Positions 1 to 12,187 are shown, counted from the first letter of the stretch. The stretch is DNA of 64,000 bases from Siphonodentalium dalli (GCA_032622095.1 CP136068.1:156513151-156577150), one strand, 5' to 3'. The notes: generated by a model from the letters alone, not told the origin. Program-made: numbers and translations.

Positions 1-285
1 AGCTATAATCGAGATGGATATCAGCTATAATCGAGATGGATATTCACGTTGTTTTAGAAACACTAGCACTGCCATTATTAAATTTGTCAAAACTATATAT
101 GTTCTTGAATGTAACATACAGACACTGGCTTTTTCTCAGATCATACAAAGTAGGCCAAACACTGCGAAAATGACAACTTTAGAAAACATAAAGGTACTTT
201 TTCGAAATGGCATCAGTTTGCCCTACCAGCATCATAGCAATTCAGCAGGACCCCCAACATCATAGCAAACTAGCAGGAGCAGGAC

Positions 286-535
286 CAAGCCTTGAAATAG
301 GGTGTCTGTCATTTGCAGAATGAGGTCACCAGAGGGTGAATTTAGTGATGCTACCCCGCATAGTGGGCTAGCATCACCAAATTCACCCTCTGGGGACTCA
401 TTCTGCTTACACCTCAGAATGAGGTTCCCAGAGGGTGAATTTGGTGATGCTAGCCCGCTATGCGGGGTGGCATCACTAAATTCACCCTCTGGGGACCTCA
501 TTCTGCAAATGACAGACACCCTATTTCAAGGCTTG
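286..535. mobile_element. Two-hairpin hAT-like MITE, second copy
   Basis: Same family as 859-1112, with CAAGCCTTGAAATAGGGTGT at both ends; no matching 8-bp flanks remain. Confidence 0.8.
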
Positions 536-858
536 TTTGTTCTGTAAAACAGACATGAATGAATTACAATGAATGGAATTTAGTCAGATGACGTGAGTTC
601 CTGGCCATGTCTTAACAAAATGCAGGTACCAATGCATCCTTATTTAATCTACATCATTTAGTTAGAAATACACAGAGATTTGAATGCACCGGTGTAAAGA
701 CAATATATACAATGTGAACAAATTACCAAAGAAAATATTCAAAATATCACAGATTATTGAGATTAACATAAAATACTGATGGATAAATACAAATGTGTTT
801 TAAAGGGACCCAAGGCACTCACAGTGGGTAAATGTGCAAAAATTATACAAGTCTGTAA

Positions 859-1112
859 CAAGCCTTGAAATAGGGTGTCTGTCATTTGCAGAATGAGGTC
901 CCCAGAGGGTGAATTTAGTGATGCTACCCCACATAGTGGGCTAGCATCACCAAATTCACCCTATGGGGACCTCATTCTGCTTACACCTCAGCAGAATGAG
1001 GTTCCCAGAGGGTGAATTTGGTGATGCTAGCCCGCTATGTGGGGTAGCATCACTAAATTCACCCTCTGGGGACCTCATTCTGCAAATGACAGACACACTA
1101 TTTCAAGGCTTG
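859..1112. mobile_element. Two-hairpin hAT-like MITE
   Basis: Ends CAAGCCTTGAAATAGGGTGT / TAGTGTGTCTGTCATTTGCA complement; perfect 8-bp duplication GTCTGTAA (851-858, 1113-1120). Contains two ~95-bp palindromic modules (AGAATGAGGTCCCCAGAGGG...). Non-coding; frames through it are translations of the palindrome. Confidence 0.82.
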
Positions 1113-1203
1113 GTCTGTAAATACCACCAAGAATAAATTGAACTGGATAAACTTTGTTCTTATACTAATTAAAGTTCTCCAATAAAGAAATTTCATGCAT
1201 TAA

Positions 1204-1662
1204 CCCTTTCAGTGCCAGGGGCCGATCTCATCGGCCCTAATTTACGGTCTGTAAAATCGTCCCTAAAATTTTTTTATTTTTTTTTTAGATTTTTTGGGTT
1301 GATTTTTTTGGGTATGCTTTTAAGCATGCTATATCAAATTTAAAAACAAACTGGATAAAACCTTAGGGTCATGTTATACCTCAAAACTATCACCAAGTAT
1401 TCATAGTAATAATTTTGATGCCCATGAAAAACGTAAGATTCCCTGGCACTAAACCTACAAAATAAGTCTGTTAAAGAATATAAGAAAAAATTATTAAAAT
1501 TGTAAAAAATTGTAAAAAATAATAACAAATGATGAAAAATTGTTAGGCCAATGCATTCTCTTATATATGCGAGGCGACCTATGGTCGACTCGCATATATA
1601 AGAGAATAAATTGGCACAGGGTATATGGGTTGATACAAAAATCGGACCTCGCACTGAAAGTG
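1204..1662. mobile_element. TTAA MITE (CCCTTTCAGTGCC family)
   Basis: Ends CCCTTTCAGTGCCAGGGGCC / CGCACTGAAAGTG, flanked by TTAA (1200-1203, 1663-1666). One palindromic core. The apparent 123-aa reading frame across it is a by-product of repeat sequence. Confidence 0.85.
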
Positions 1663-1823
1663 TTAAAACCATTGTTATGTAAACAAAACTGTTAAGGTGA
1701 TTTGTCAACAATCAGTTAATCTCGTAGTAAGTTCAAATAAGTTATAGTCTTAATTATTATTTTCAGAATATTTCTCAATACATTGACCTTTTCTCATGTT
1801 TAATGTCAAGTTTGTATTAAACA

Positions 1824-3187
1824 TAGTCCAAGTCTTCTCGTACTAAAACCGGCTAAGATATTGGGATGGAGGTGCCGGTCTTTAGTCCGAGTTCCAGGCC
1901 CATGCATTCTTATGACACGACTTAAGCGTTAGTGACCCGCTCAAATAAAACCACAATTATATGAAATAAAATATCACAATTGCGACAATAAACGGATATT
2001 TTCCGCAGAAGACATGCTATTTGATCTGAAACCCACATCAGTTGTGAATTGAAAGCGGTAATTTAATGCGAAAAGAGACATTTACCGCAATGTTTACAAA
2101 TTTTTAAAAGTATGCGAACTCAGTTGACCTCGCGAACTGTGTTCGGCATTTTCCGTTGAAAATATTCCGTAGATTTTCGACTGACAACGCAAATTACGAT
2201 GAATTCTCCATTGTAATCGTAATTATGTGTGTCAATAAATAAAAAATAAATAGATTAATTAAACATTGAAGATATAAATGTAATACATTAAATAAATTAC
2301 GGGGAATTACAACCCTCTCAAAGTTTAAAACAGTGTAAACACAACGACCATTAGAATAAATAATATGGTGCTACATTTCCCACATTTGGTGGACTTAAGC
2401 GAAATTAAGATATATACTAAGCGAACAGAGCAATATACTGCTCTTGTTAAGCACACAAAAAATCAAACAAAATTTGTATAAATTTTTAACCTTAAGTTTG
2501 AAAAGTCCCACTAAAACGGAAGAACTATATTTCGAAACTGTGTGATTCAGTTCTCCGATTATTTTATCAACACAAAAGTCAAAATGCACATGGATGAAAA
2601 TCACACGCATGGCAAGTCAGACACAAGAGTTCTAATTTGCTCCAATTTTGACAAGTTGCTTGCGAAAATTGTCAACAAAACTACCTTTCTGATCCTCCAT
2701 TATGTCATTAAGTTTTTAGTGCGGGAATTGTTCTCAAAGCACATTGAAAACTGGACTTTGCGGCGATCGGTTTTCGCTATTTTGTTCGGAAAACCCCGCG
2801 CTATATATAGAAACGGAAACTAGAATACTCAGAACAAACACCTGACAATGCCGAAGTTCTTCGGAACCTGAGTTCGGCTTTCAGTTAAGTAAACAAACAG
2901 AAAAAACAGCGATGTTGGTGACAATCAACCGGAATATTCTATGCGTAATTTAACATGAAAGTTAGATTATTATACACCATTATGACCATAAGATGTCTCT
3001 CTTTCCGATGTATATAGCATCATGTATTGATTCATTAGGTAAATCGAGTAAAATACACCACAGATTCCCGCCACAGATCGTGGGCGTAACTCGTTTGATA
3101 GGATTGGTATAGAAGCGGGCTTGGACTAAAGACCGGCACCTCCATCCCAATATCTTAGCCGGTTTTAGTACGAGAAGACTTGGACTA
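1824..3187. mobile_element. hAT-like non-autonomous transposon, 1364 bp
   Basis: ~60-bp inverted ends (TAGTCCAAGTCTTCTCGTAC...) with a perfect 8-bp duplication ATTAAACA (1816-1823, 3188-3195). Interior includes an open 93-codon + frame (2542-2823) of unknown nature. Its sequence recurs diverged in both arms (about 37560-37990 and 55075-55545), which probably makes it transposon-derived. Confidence 0.82.
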
Positions 3188-3325
3188 ATTAAACATTGAT
3201 ATCTTATTGAACTTTAATTGGCAGTGCCACTGTAACGGTAATGTTTACATTACAATCATTTTGATATGGGAAATCTCATTATTACTAATAATGAAAATTA
3301 GAACAAAGTCATTCTAATTTTTCAT

Positions 3326-3737
3326 GTACCCTGTTGGACAAAACAAGTGTCCATTGGAACCGCGGTGTATTTGCCGTTCGGCTGTGGTGTCAGAGTTTGT
3401 AACTTCAGTTGAGCACCGCGGCCGAATGGCAAGTACACCAAGTACACCGCGGCCGAACGGCAAGTACACTGCGGCTGAATGGCAAGTACACCATGGCCGA
3501 AAGGCAACTACCCTCGCGTCCGAAAGGCATGTACACCGTGGTTAGATTTCTGGTTTGTATCGTCTTTTTTCAGTTTATTGAAAGTACACCGCGGCAACTA
3601 CACCATGCCGAATGGCAAATACACCGCGGCCCAACTGTAATTAGCCGGTGGAGCCGCGGTGTAGTTGCATTTCGGCTGCGGTGGCAACGCTAACCGCACC
3701 GCAGTTAAATGGACATTTGTTTTGTCCAGCAGGGTAC
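3326..3737. mobile_element. MITE with GTACCCTGTTGGACAAAAC ends and CG-rich interior
   Basis: Inverted ends GTACCCTGTTGGACAAAAC / GTTTTGTCCAGCAGGGTAC. The interior is about ten degenerate copies of a ~20-bp CG-rich unit (CGCGGCCGAATGGCAAGTAC), strikingly richer in G+C than the surroundings. Open frames here come from repetition. Confidence 0.7.
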
Positions 3738-3856
3738 TTGATGATAATTGTTTTGCGACTTTTATAAAATTAATCTAATTTCACATGAACTCACTTCGAA
3801 GGCCTTGGGGTCCATTTAATTACAGTTAATTACTTTAATATCACAGACTCAGTTAA

Positions 3857-4102
3857 CCCTTTGAGTGCCAGGGGCCGATATTATCGGCCCTAAACCTACA
3901 CAATAAGTCTGTTAAAGAATATAATAAAATATATTAAAATTGTAAAAAATTGTATAAAAAAACAAAAAACAAAAAACAAATGTTAGGCCAATGCATTCTC
4001 TTATATATGCGAGGCGACCTATGGTCGACTCGCATATATAAGAGAATGCATTGGCACAGGGTATATGGGTTGACACAAAAATCGGACCTGGCACTCAAAG
4101 GG
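3857..4102. mobile_element. Short TTAA MITE (CCCTTTGAGTGCC variant)
   Basis: TTAA at 3853-3856 and 4103-4106; internal deletion form of the 1204-1662 family retaining the palindromic core. Confidence 0.85.
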
Positions 4103-4316
4103 TTAAGAGATATATTGAATGCACCACTAAACTTTTACGAAGTATTATCTGACAAAATAAAACAAACAATTTGGACAATTCTGTTGGTGTTTCACAAATT
4201 CAAATGATGGGATGTTTTTCTTGTGAAAATATGCACAACTTCATAGTTAAATGCCAAATATATAAAGGAAAATTTCATTCATAAACATAAACTGCATTCT
4301 TTCCATTGTTGGGCTA

Positions 4317-4460
4317 GCTAGACGAGGTTAGCGCAGGTTTGAACCTCGACATGGGCGACAGTCGGGAGCGATTTTCAAGCTTGATTTGAGTTGAGGGACA
4401 TCTCAGTGTGCCATTGTGATCGATACATGGCCATTTCGATAAGAAACCAATAAATTATGG
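4317..4460. repeat. Dispersed repeat fragment
   Basis: The 3' part (TTTTCAAGCTTGATTTG ... GGCCATTTCGATAAGAAA) recurs at 10517-10600. The GGTTTGAACC stretch hints at a tRNA-like B box, but no full tRNA fold is present. Confidence 0.5.
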
Positions 4461-4879
4461 TTCAGCAAATAAATATCTAGTTTTCGCTCAAACCAAATAA
4501 ACTTTTTAATATTAGTGAAGAAAGTCCATAACTAACGGTACTTCAAGCAAGTAAGATTGGTTTTATCATGCCGAAAACAGACAAATATTAACGTGCGAGT
4601 CAACTGGAAATGGTGACCACTTTCAACAGGTTATTTAAAAATGTACCTCAATAAATTAATGCCCTTATTGCCAAATAATTCTAGATTGCTACATGTAATT
4701 TAAGCTTTCAGATATACGCATTTTTATTGAGGACAGCATTGGGTTATAGAGGGGTGAATGGCAAGATAAATAAGGCACTTGGAAAACTTCTTCAAAAACA
4801 AAAACAAACTCAAACAACTCTGTGTATAGCAACCGGGTAAATGTTATGCATATTATGTTCCTTACTTCCAATCAGTCTA

Positions 4880-5075
4880 CAGTAATGCCCTAAGTAATCA
4901 ACTCCTTAACCACAGCAGAACTATGAGTAACTTTTCAGGATTTAGTCGGAAATATGGCTTGTTGCCATTCATCGGAAAGCTCTCGGGGGAAATATGGCTT
5001 GTTGCCATTCATCGGAAAGCTCTCGGGGAGATTTTCCGATGAATGGCAACAAGCCATATTTCCCCCGAGAGCTTT
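4880..5075. mobile_element. Tc1/mariner-like hairpin MITE (CAGTAATGCCCTAA), truncated
   Basis: Preceded by TA; left end CAGTAATGCCCTAAGTAATC. The inner arm GGAAATATGGCTTGTTGCCA is tandemly doubled before the turn; the right end is missing. Confidence 0.72.
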
Positions 5076-5390
5076 GAAAAATAATGTGTAAAAAAAAAAA
5101 CATTATTTTTATTTATTTTCCTTACGTTGGGATATTTGAATGATTTTTAACAAAATGTTTTAAACTGAATTGAATAATGAATCGAACATCAAATATTTGT
5201 GGAGATGATATAAATTATTCTGTATGTACAATACTGGGGTAAAATCAGTAATCAAACTATCACAGCTTATTGAGATTAAAGAAAAATACTGATGAATATT
5301 AAAATACAAGTTTGCAATAGCATATATCACAGTGAATTCAATTATAATTATAATTATGACATGAAATACTTAGAGATGTGTTCATGGTTA

Positions 5391-5974
5391 GGCCAAAAAA
5401 AAAAAAAGAGTTTTGGTTCTCGGACAATTTTTTTTTCAAATCAATGAGGGAGGGAGGGTTTTATTTTTATTTTTTATTTTTTTCTGCACATAGTAAGCAT
5501 GGACAAAGATACCTTCCTCTGTCTAGTAATAACCAGAAATGTAGAGGGGACTGCTATGCATATAAACTCATTTAATCTTACATAAAAATGACATTGTACC
5601 ACCAGTCTATGACTGGGATTACCTAACATTATACAGGCAATGCCCCTGACATTCACTATTGTTATTGTTTTCTAAAAACTGATACCTCCCCATTCTAATA
5701 TGTGAACCTGTATTTAATCCTGTGCCTTTCAATTGTATAAAGTTACAATTAGTGTAAGGTAGATCACAATGACTAATTGTAAGAAGAACATGAGGATCAG
5801 CTAATCATTTTCTTAATTGTGGTCATCTACTTCATGTTGTAAAAAAAAAAAAAAAAAAATATTTTTGTAAGTTTTTTTGGTCATAACATCAGTCATTGCA
5901 ATAAAAAGGCCTAATGCGGCCCTTTTTTATTCAATGCGGCGGGGCCTGAGAACCAATTTTTTTTTTTTTTGGCC
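5391..5974. mobile_element. PIF/Harbinger-like MITE
   Basis: Ends GGCCAAAAAAA...TTGGTTCTC / GAGAACCAATTTT...GGCC, flanked by TTA (5388-5390, 5975-5977). The 3' part recurs in both arms at about 36330-36871 and 56220-56820. Confidence 0.75.
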
Positions 5975-7016
5975 TTACAGAAACTTTATGTAGCTTCCTG
6001 CTCTTAAAATGATGAATCTTAGATGAGTACATATATCTACATACTCTGGTGTTCCCAATAAAGTGTTTATAATGGCCACCCTGCACGATGCTTATTTGAG
6101 TCTGCACTTTTATTTTATTTTATTCCCGCCGCAGCAAACTATATAATTAAACAGAAGTCCACTTTAATGCAAAGAACTCTGTAAATATGACATTTGAGGA
6201 CGCCTGTAGTCTCTTGTCATCACAACTCATCTAAATATTTATTTGTTTATCTGTTGACACATGCAGGGCCGGGAATCTACATGATAATTGGCTCGAAAAT
6301 GGCTGCAAATATATCACGCCTTGCTATTTCAACATTTTTTGTTCTTTTCTATATTTTCCAAAAATATTAGCAAGTTATTAGACTAATGAGCTATCCCAAC
6401 ACCTGTAAGGTGTGCCAAAGGATTTATTCATGCAAAGAGTAAAATCCAAGGTGTTTCATCTTTGAAAATCGTTCAAATTCATTAGCTATCATCTAGAGGT
6501 GATCCCATACATGCTTGTAAATTTTCAAAACATTTTGTCAATAATTGTGGCCTACAGGGTGTGTCGAACACCCCGAAGATCCATACAAAGTTTGGTGATG
6601 ATCTAATGAGGGATGTGGCCTGTAGGGTGGACAGATGGACTCAACCCATGGCAATACAGGCCTGCAAATTTGAGGAGTACGACTGTTTAGTTCGCCTGGA
6701 GGTTATCTAAAATGATAATGCCGCGAACGAAATACAGGTCACGCCAAAGTTTTATGTAGGTCTCGCGATAACTGATTCTCACCTTAATTTGAGACATTCA
6801 AAATTATTACGGAATTTTAATGAGTTGCCGGATGCCCATCTGTTGTTAATAATACCAGTTGTAGTGATTATAACAGTTTGTGTTACCATTCCGCTAACCT
6901 ATGGTATGGGTTACCTAAGCACAAACCATATACATTTCAAAATTATTTCGAAAAATAGGTTACACATAATTTTGAAACATGCAGGCCTGCAATGGCTCAA
7001 CTTAAAATTGAGTTAA

Positions 7017-7407
7017 CCCTTTACCCAACAGAAGGGCCCTGTGCCAATGCATTCTCTTATATATGCGAGTCGACCATAGGTCGCCTCGCATATATAAGAT
7101 AATGCATTGGCTTAACACATTAAAAATTATAAAATTGTTAAAGAATGTAAGAAAAAATGGTAAAAAGTCTTAAAACAAACTTTTTTTAGGCCAATGCATT
7201 CTCTTATATATGCGAGGCGACCTATGGTCGACTCGCATATATAAGAGAATGCATTGGCACAGGGCATAACTGTAACTATCACAATGTGGTCAAGGAGCCG
7301 GTTCCAATGATATCCATATTTGTATGGTTCTATTGAGACAGACCGAAGATATTTTAGGCTGTTGAAGCTTTATTTGGCCGGTTTTGGCCGGTTTGTTGGG
7401 TAAAGGG
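7017..7407. mobile_element. TTAA MITE (CCCTTTACCCAACA family), nested
   Basis: TTAA at 7013-7016 and 7408-7411, orientation opposite to most copies; nested inside the 6264-8035 element. Confidence 0.87.
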
Positions 7408-7438
7408 TTAATAAGTGAAGAAAACGATGAATACTAAC

Positions 7439-7564
7439 ACTTCGATATGAGACATATTGCTGGTCATTAAACTTCGATCTGAGACATATTGCTGGTCATT
7501 AAACTTCGATCTGAGACATATTGCTGGTCATTAAACTTCGATCTGAGACATATTGCTGGTCATT
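7439..7564. repeat. 32-bp minisatellite, 4 copies
   Basis: Unit TTCGATCTGAGACATATTGC plus TGGTCATTAAAC, period 32. Confidence 0.9.
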
Positions 7565-8292
7565 TCCAGCAGAAAGTTGCATTTTTGTGAAAATTTTGAA
7601 TTCTTCTAAATTTATAACTGTATTACTCAGTGGAATGGTTAGATACCCAAATTTAAGAATCTTTTTTAATTTTCTCAATAACTGCCACCAATCCTAAGTT
7701 ATGATAAAGAACAGCTCTACCATTTTTTTTCAGGCAAAAAACTGATGGATTTTACCAATTTTTTGTGCATTGTGGATTTTTAACTAACTGACAATATATT
7801 GGTTACTTATTACTTCATTTGTATTTGAATATGGAAACATTATTGACAATCATTAAGCTATATACTTTCCCATACTATTTCACCCCAAATATTCACCCAT
7901 AATTTACTTGGTTTGTCCCATCAGTCACGTTTTGTGTTCATAATGTTGTGGTACACACAAACTATTGAAATACTAATACTAACTTTTGTTTTCCTACCAT
8001 TTTCGAGCCAATTATGATGGAGGTTCCCAGCCCTGACACGTTTATCGGAAACAAAATTGGTTTTAAGATTTACAGCGATCTTTTAAACCACATATAAAAG
8101 TTTCAATTTACATGAATTATTTATATGCATATACATCTGGTCATGCCATACATTAGTTACTAGAACGAAATCTCCCTGCAAAATTATTTGGGACTGCACA
8201 TTTTATTCGGAACACAAGAGTAAATATTGTTATATTATAAATCTATAATAGGTTGTCAATTCATGTAATACTGAAATCAATATGTCACCCCC

Positions 8293-8704
8293 CCATATCA
8301 AATCCAGTCGTAAGTCGGGATTTTTTTACCCTGTGCCAATGCATTCTCTTATATATGCGAGTCAACCATAGAGAATGCATTGGCCTAACAATTTTAATAA
8401 TTTTTTCTTGTATTCTTTAACAATTTTATAATTTCACCCATACAGAGCCCCAGACAAACATGAGCAGACGGCACACTTCTATATGCTTCTATATATGTGT
8501 GGGGCTCCCTGCAGGGTAATGGATGTTTTTTATTTTATGTCCTAAAAATTGTAAGAAACATTTATTTAAAAAAAATGATAAAAATTTGTTAGGCCAATGC
8601 ATTCTCTTATATATGCGAGGCGACCTATGGTCGACTCGCATATATAAGAGAATGCATTGGCAAAGGGTAAAAAAAATCCCGACTTACGACTGGATTTGAT
8701 ATGG
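8293..8704. mobile_element. MITE with CATATCAAATCCAGTCG ends carrying the shared palindromic core
   Basis: Inverted ends CCATATCAAATCCAGTCGTA / CGACTGGATTTGATATGG, then ACCCTGTGCCAATGC as in the TTAA families. One core is shortened (8335-8378), the other complete (8594-8660). Target duplication unclear. Confidence 0.7.
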
Positions 8705-8763
8705 CGAGTCACATATAGAAATTGATTTGTGATCGCCGTAATGACTGAGAATATGGTGCTTGA

Positions 8764-8861
8764 TATTTGCAGAATGAGGTCCCCAGAGGGTGAATTTAGT
8801 GATGATACCCCACACAGCAGGCTAGCATTACTAAATTCACCCTCTGGGGACCTCATTCTGC
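8764..8861. mobile_element. Single module of the two-hairpin MITE
   Basis: One palindromic module (AGAATGAGGTCCCCAGAGGG to CCTCTGGGGACCTCATTCTG) without outer ends. Confidence 0.72.
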
Positions 8862-8932
8862 TTTATAGGGCTCATCGTCTCTGGGAAGTATCTCTTTATT
8901 ATTCAAATTAACAAGTGTTTTAGTTGCTTTAA

Positions 8933-9148
8933 CCCTTTCAGTGCCAAGTCCGATTTTTGTATCAACCCATATTTCCGTGATCAATTTTCAAATTTATTGA
9001 TTATAATAATGTGATACATTGATGGAAAGAGTTCAAAGAGCTCTAAGAGCTCTTTCCATCAATGTATCACATTATTATAATCAATAAATTTGAAAAATGA
9101 TCAAGGAAATATGGGTTGATACAAAAATCGAACTTGGCACTGAAAGGG
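8933..9148. mobile_element. TTAA MITE (CCCTTTCAGTGCC ends, different hairpin core)
   Basis: TTAA at 8929-8932 and 9149-9152. Nearly all of it is one hairpin (arms with CATATTTCC...TTGATTATAATAATGTG), showing that the same ends can carry a different palindrome. Confidence 0.82.
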
Positions 9149-9310
9149 TTAAACTTCTTTCACAAATAATCTTTTACTTTTTTAGTTTAGTTTCTCTATA
9201 TTGGCAGACGATGCATTGAATAATCGAGGTGCCCAATGGGTCCATATCACAATATTCACCATCTGGGAACATAAATCTGAATCTAGGTCTCCCATAGCAA
9301 TTGAGGCCAT

Positions 9311-9317
9311 GCAGAAT

Positions 9318-9353
<36 letters not shown>

Positions 9354-9428
9354 AGGGTGAATTTCATGATGCTAGCCCCTTGTGCGAGCTAACATCACTA
9401 AATTCACCCTCTGGGGACCTCATTCTGA
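9311..9428. mobile_element. Two-hairpin MITE module with a 31-C tract
   Basis: Module in which the GTCCCCAGAGGG stretch has expanded to 31 consecutive C (9322-9352). Confidence 0.7.
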
Positions 9429-9521
9429 TAATGTCCGGCACCATATTCACAGGCCTGATTACCATACTGTTGATTGCAGCAGATCTCTCATTGTGAGGTT
9501 TTATCATACGGTGATTGCATA

Positions 9522-9697
9522 CTACTGCAGCAGATCTCTCATTGTGAGGTTTTCTAGTTTGTTTCCTTGGAGGAAAATACTGTTATTTGTTCTTTTATTC
9601 TGGACGTTTGATCTGGGGAACCTTCTGTTTCCCGGTCGAGGAGGTCGTCCGCTTTCTACCCTCCCTCGTGATGGAGCCTGACGGAGAGGATCATTGC
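9522..9697 (-). CDS. ZSWIM2: Probable ZSWIM2 terminal exon 11
   Basis: After exon 10 (one spare base C), acceptor CTATTTTTAG|GCAATG gives an in-phase basic Arg/Pro-rich tail (NDPLRQAPSRGRVESG onward) of 57 residues ending at TAG (9522-9524). The total coding length then divides exactly by three. The 9.2-kb intron and lack of recognisable homology keep this tentative. The last ~28 coding bases are duplicated just past the stop (9475-9502). Confidence 0.5.
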
Positions 9698-12187
9698 CTA
9701 AAAATAGATGCTGAAAAACAGAGAGAGAAATCTCAGTTAAATAGGAAATCATTGAAATATCTGTGGTATTGTGGTTATTGCTACAACTGAATGTCAAAAT
9801 ATAAATGGAACATATAACGCAAAGTTTTACGAAATAAAGCTAATAGAGCTAAGTTTCCTATTTGCAATGCAGCCTATCATTCTCAGCTGTTATCGTTATA
9901 AAATTGGTGAAGGCCATAGAAGTGTAATATCTATTTGTCGTGCAAATTTTTTTTTGGGGAAACTATAGAAATAAGCGACATCTGACCATCTGCGTGGGCG
10001 TCCATCCGAAACTCTTTGTTGTCTGAATTACGTTCTGTCCGACCATTTCTAATGGAGTTATGTGCCTTTTTCAACTTAGAATTTTCAGATTATTTAGTGG
10101 TCTGGATGTTAACATGAATAGTATTTGACATAATTTGATGAAACCTTAGATATGTGGCCTTCATATGAGAAAGTCCCGATCAGGTTCGAATTTGGATTCG
10201 ATCCGACCATTACTGGCAGAGTTTTGCCCTTATTGACTTTGATATTGCTGATTATTTTTTTGTCCGGATGATAACTTGTTTAGTTTTCAAATTTAGTATG
10301 TGGATTAATCACATGAAAATACAGTTCAAGTTTGAATTTGGATTTGGTCTGACGATTTCTGATGGATTTATACCCCTTTTTTTACTTAGAATTGCCCCCC
10401 TTTTTTTTTACTTAGAATTGCCAAGTATTATTCTGAAATCTAATCAAATATATTAAGATAAACAGTTGGAAGCAAAGTTTGATTCAATGATTGTTCCCAG
10501 AATCAAATTTCGGGACAGATTTTCAAGCTTGATTTGCAATGGTGAGGGACATCTTGGATGTGCCATTCCGATCGACACACGGCCATTTTGATAAGAAATG
10601 GGAATTTGTTCATGCTCACTGAAGCAAGCACATTTAAAGCAATGAACAATCATACTCAATTTCTCTACCGGTAATCTAATAGAATTTGGCAAAAATTATT
10701 TTCACTCTGCAAAAATATATTTTGGGCCTTCAAAGTGGGTTCATGTGAAATAATGTAAAAGTCTGTTAAACAGCTATCAACAAGTACATGAAAAACTAGA
10801 TTGACTTTGTTCTTATTTTCATTATTAACCCTTTCAGTGCCAGGGGCCGATCTCATCGGCCCTAATTTACGATCTGTAAAATCGGCCCTAAAAAAATGTT
10901 TTTTTTGTTTGTTTTTTTTTTAGATTGTTTTTGGTTGAATTTTGTTTGGGTATGCTTAAGCATGCTATAGCAAATTAAAAAACAAACTGGATAAAACCTT
11001 AGGAGCATGTTATAACTCAAAACTATCACCAAGTATTCACAGTAATAATTTTGATGCCCATGAAAAATGTAAGATTCCCTGGCACTAAACCTACAAAATA
11101 AGTCTGTTAAAGAATATAAGAAAAAATTATAAAAATTGTAAAAAATAATAACAAATGATGAAAAATTGTTAGGCCAATGCATTCTCTTATATATGTGAGG
11201 CGACCTACATTGGCACAGGGTATATGGCTTGATACAAAAATCGGACCTGGCACTGAAAGGGTTAATAACTTTCCAATAATGTGATTATGCATGACAAAAC
11301 CATTGTTATGTAAACATTACTGTTACAGTAGAATTACCGATAAAAGTCCAATTATTCCAATAAGATACCAATGTTTAATATAAACTCGACGGTAAACATA
11401 TTAAAATATTCTGAAAATAACTAAACTTACTACATGATTAGCGATGTTTGTTGACAAATCACTGTAACAGGTTTGTTTACATAACAATATATATATAGAC
11501 GAAAACCTCAATTTCGATCAACAAATAAACGAGTCGGTCAAGAAAGCCAACCGCATTTTTACATAATCAAGCGAACTTTCGATTATAAAGAGAAAGACAT
11601 AATGACAATGCTGATAAAAACATTAATACGGCCCATTTTGGAATACGGAAACGTCGTTAGCAGTATACATCTATATAAACATTCGCGAGCAATAGAATCT
11701 GTCCAAAGGCGAGCTACCAAAATGATAGCTAAATTCTGGAATCTGTTATATCATAATCGCCTTGTGAAATGTGGCCTCATGTCTCTCAGATACAGGCGCA
11801 ATCGGGGAGATATGATAGAAGTGTACAAGCAAACACACGGATTCTATAACATAGACAGATGTGTGTTTTTTGAAGACACACTCCACAAAGGAACACGTGG
11901 ACACAAGCATAAGATGAAAAAGAACATAATTGTCAAAGATGTGCGAAAATATTTCTTTTCCCAGAGAGTGATTACAAGCTGGAATAGTTTATCGGATTAT
12001 ATTGTTTCCACCGAATCGGTTCAACAGTTCAAGGAGCTATTCGATAACAACTGTTATAACGAGCGGTATCTGTATGACTAAACGTCAAGGATAACTTTAA
12101 AACTGAATTCATTCATTTATGTTATTCTATACATGTATGTTATTATGTGAAAGGGGTAAAAGTCATGGCGACTTACTCCCCAAACAT

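Larger units (their letters stand above)
6264..8035. mobile_element. CAGGGC-ended (hAT-type) non-autonomous element, 1.77 kb
   Basis: ~40-bp inverted ends CAGGGCCGGGAATCTACATG / CCAGCCCTG complement with TAATTGGCTCGAAAATGG shared. No clear 8-bp duplication remains. It contains a nested TTAA MITE and a 32-bp minisatellite. Confidence 0.7.

Noticed and set aside
232-547. Overlapping ORFs on both strands with SPEGEFSDATPHSG peptides
   Set aside because: Palindromic two-hairpin MITE; the same peptide appears from both strands because the DNA is self-complementary.
1340-1711. 123-codon minus-strand ORF (and similar frames at 11107-11292, 51423-51737, 53794-54171)
   Set aside because: All are translations of TTAA MITEs and their palindromic core; the same peptide ANAFSYICESTIGRLAYI recurs at every copy, on either strand.
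3322-3693. Arg-rich ORFs of up to 94 codons
   Set aside because: Produced by the 20-bp CG-rich tandem unit inside a MITE; no codon-level constraint visible.
4317-4400. tRNA gene
   Set aside because: A GGTTTGAACC stretch resembles a B box, but there is no acceptor stem or anticodon arm; it is part of a dispersed repeat.
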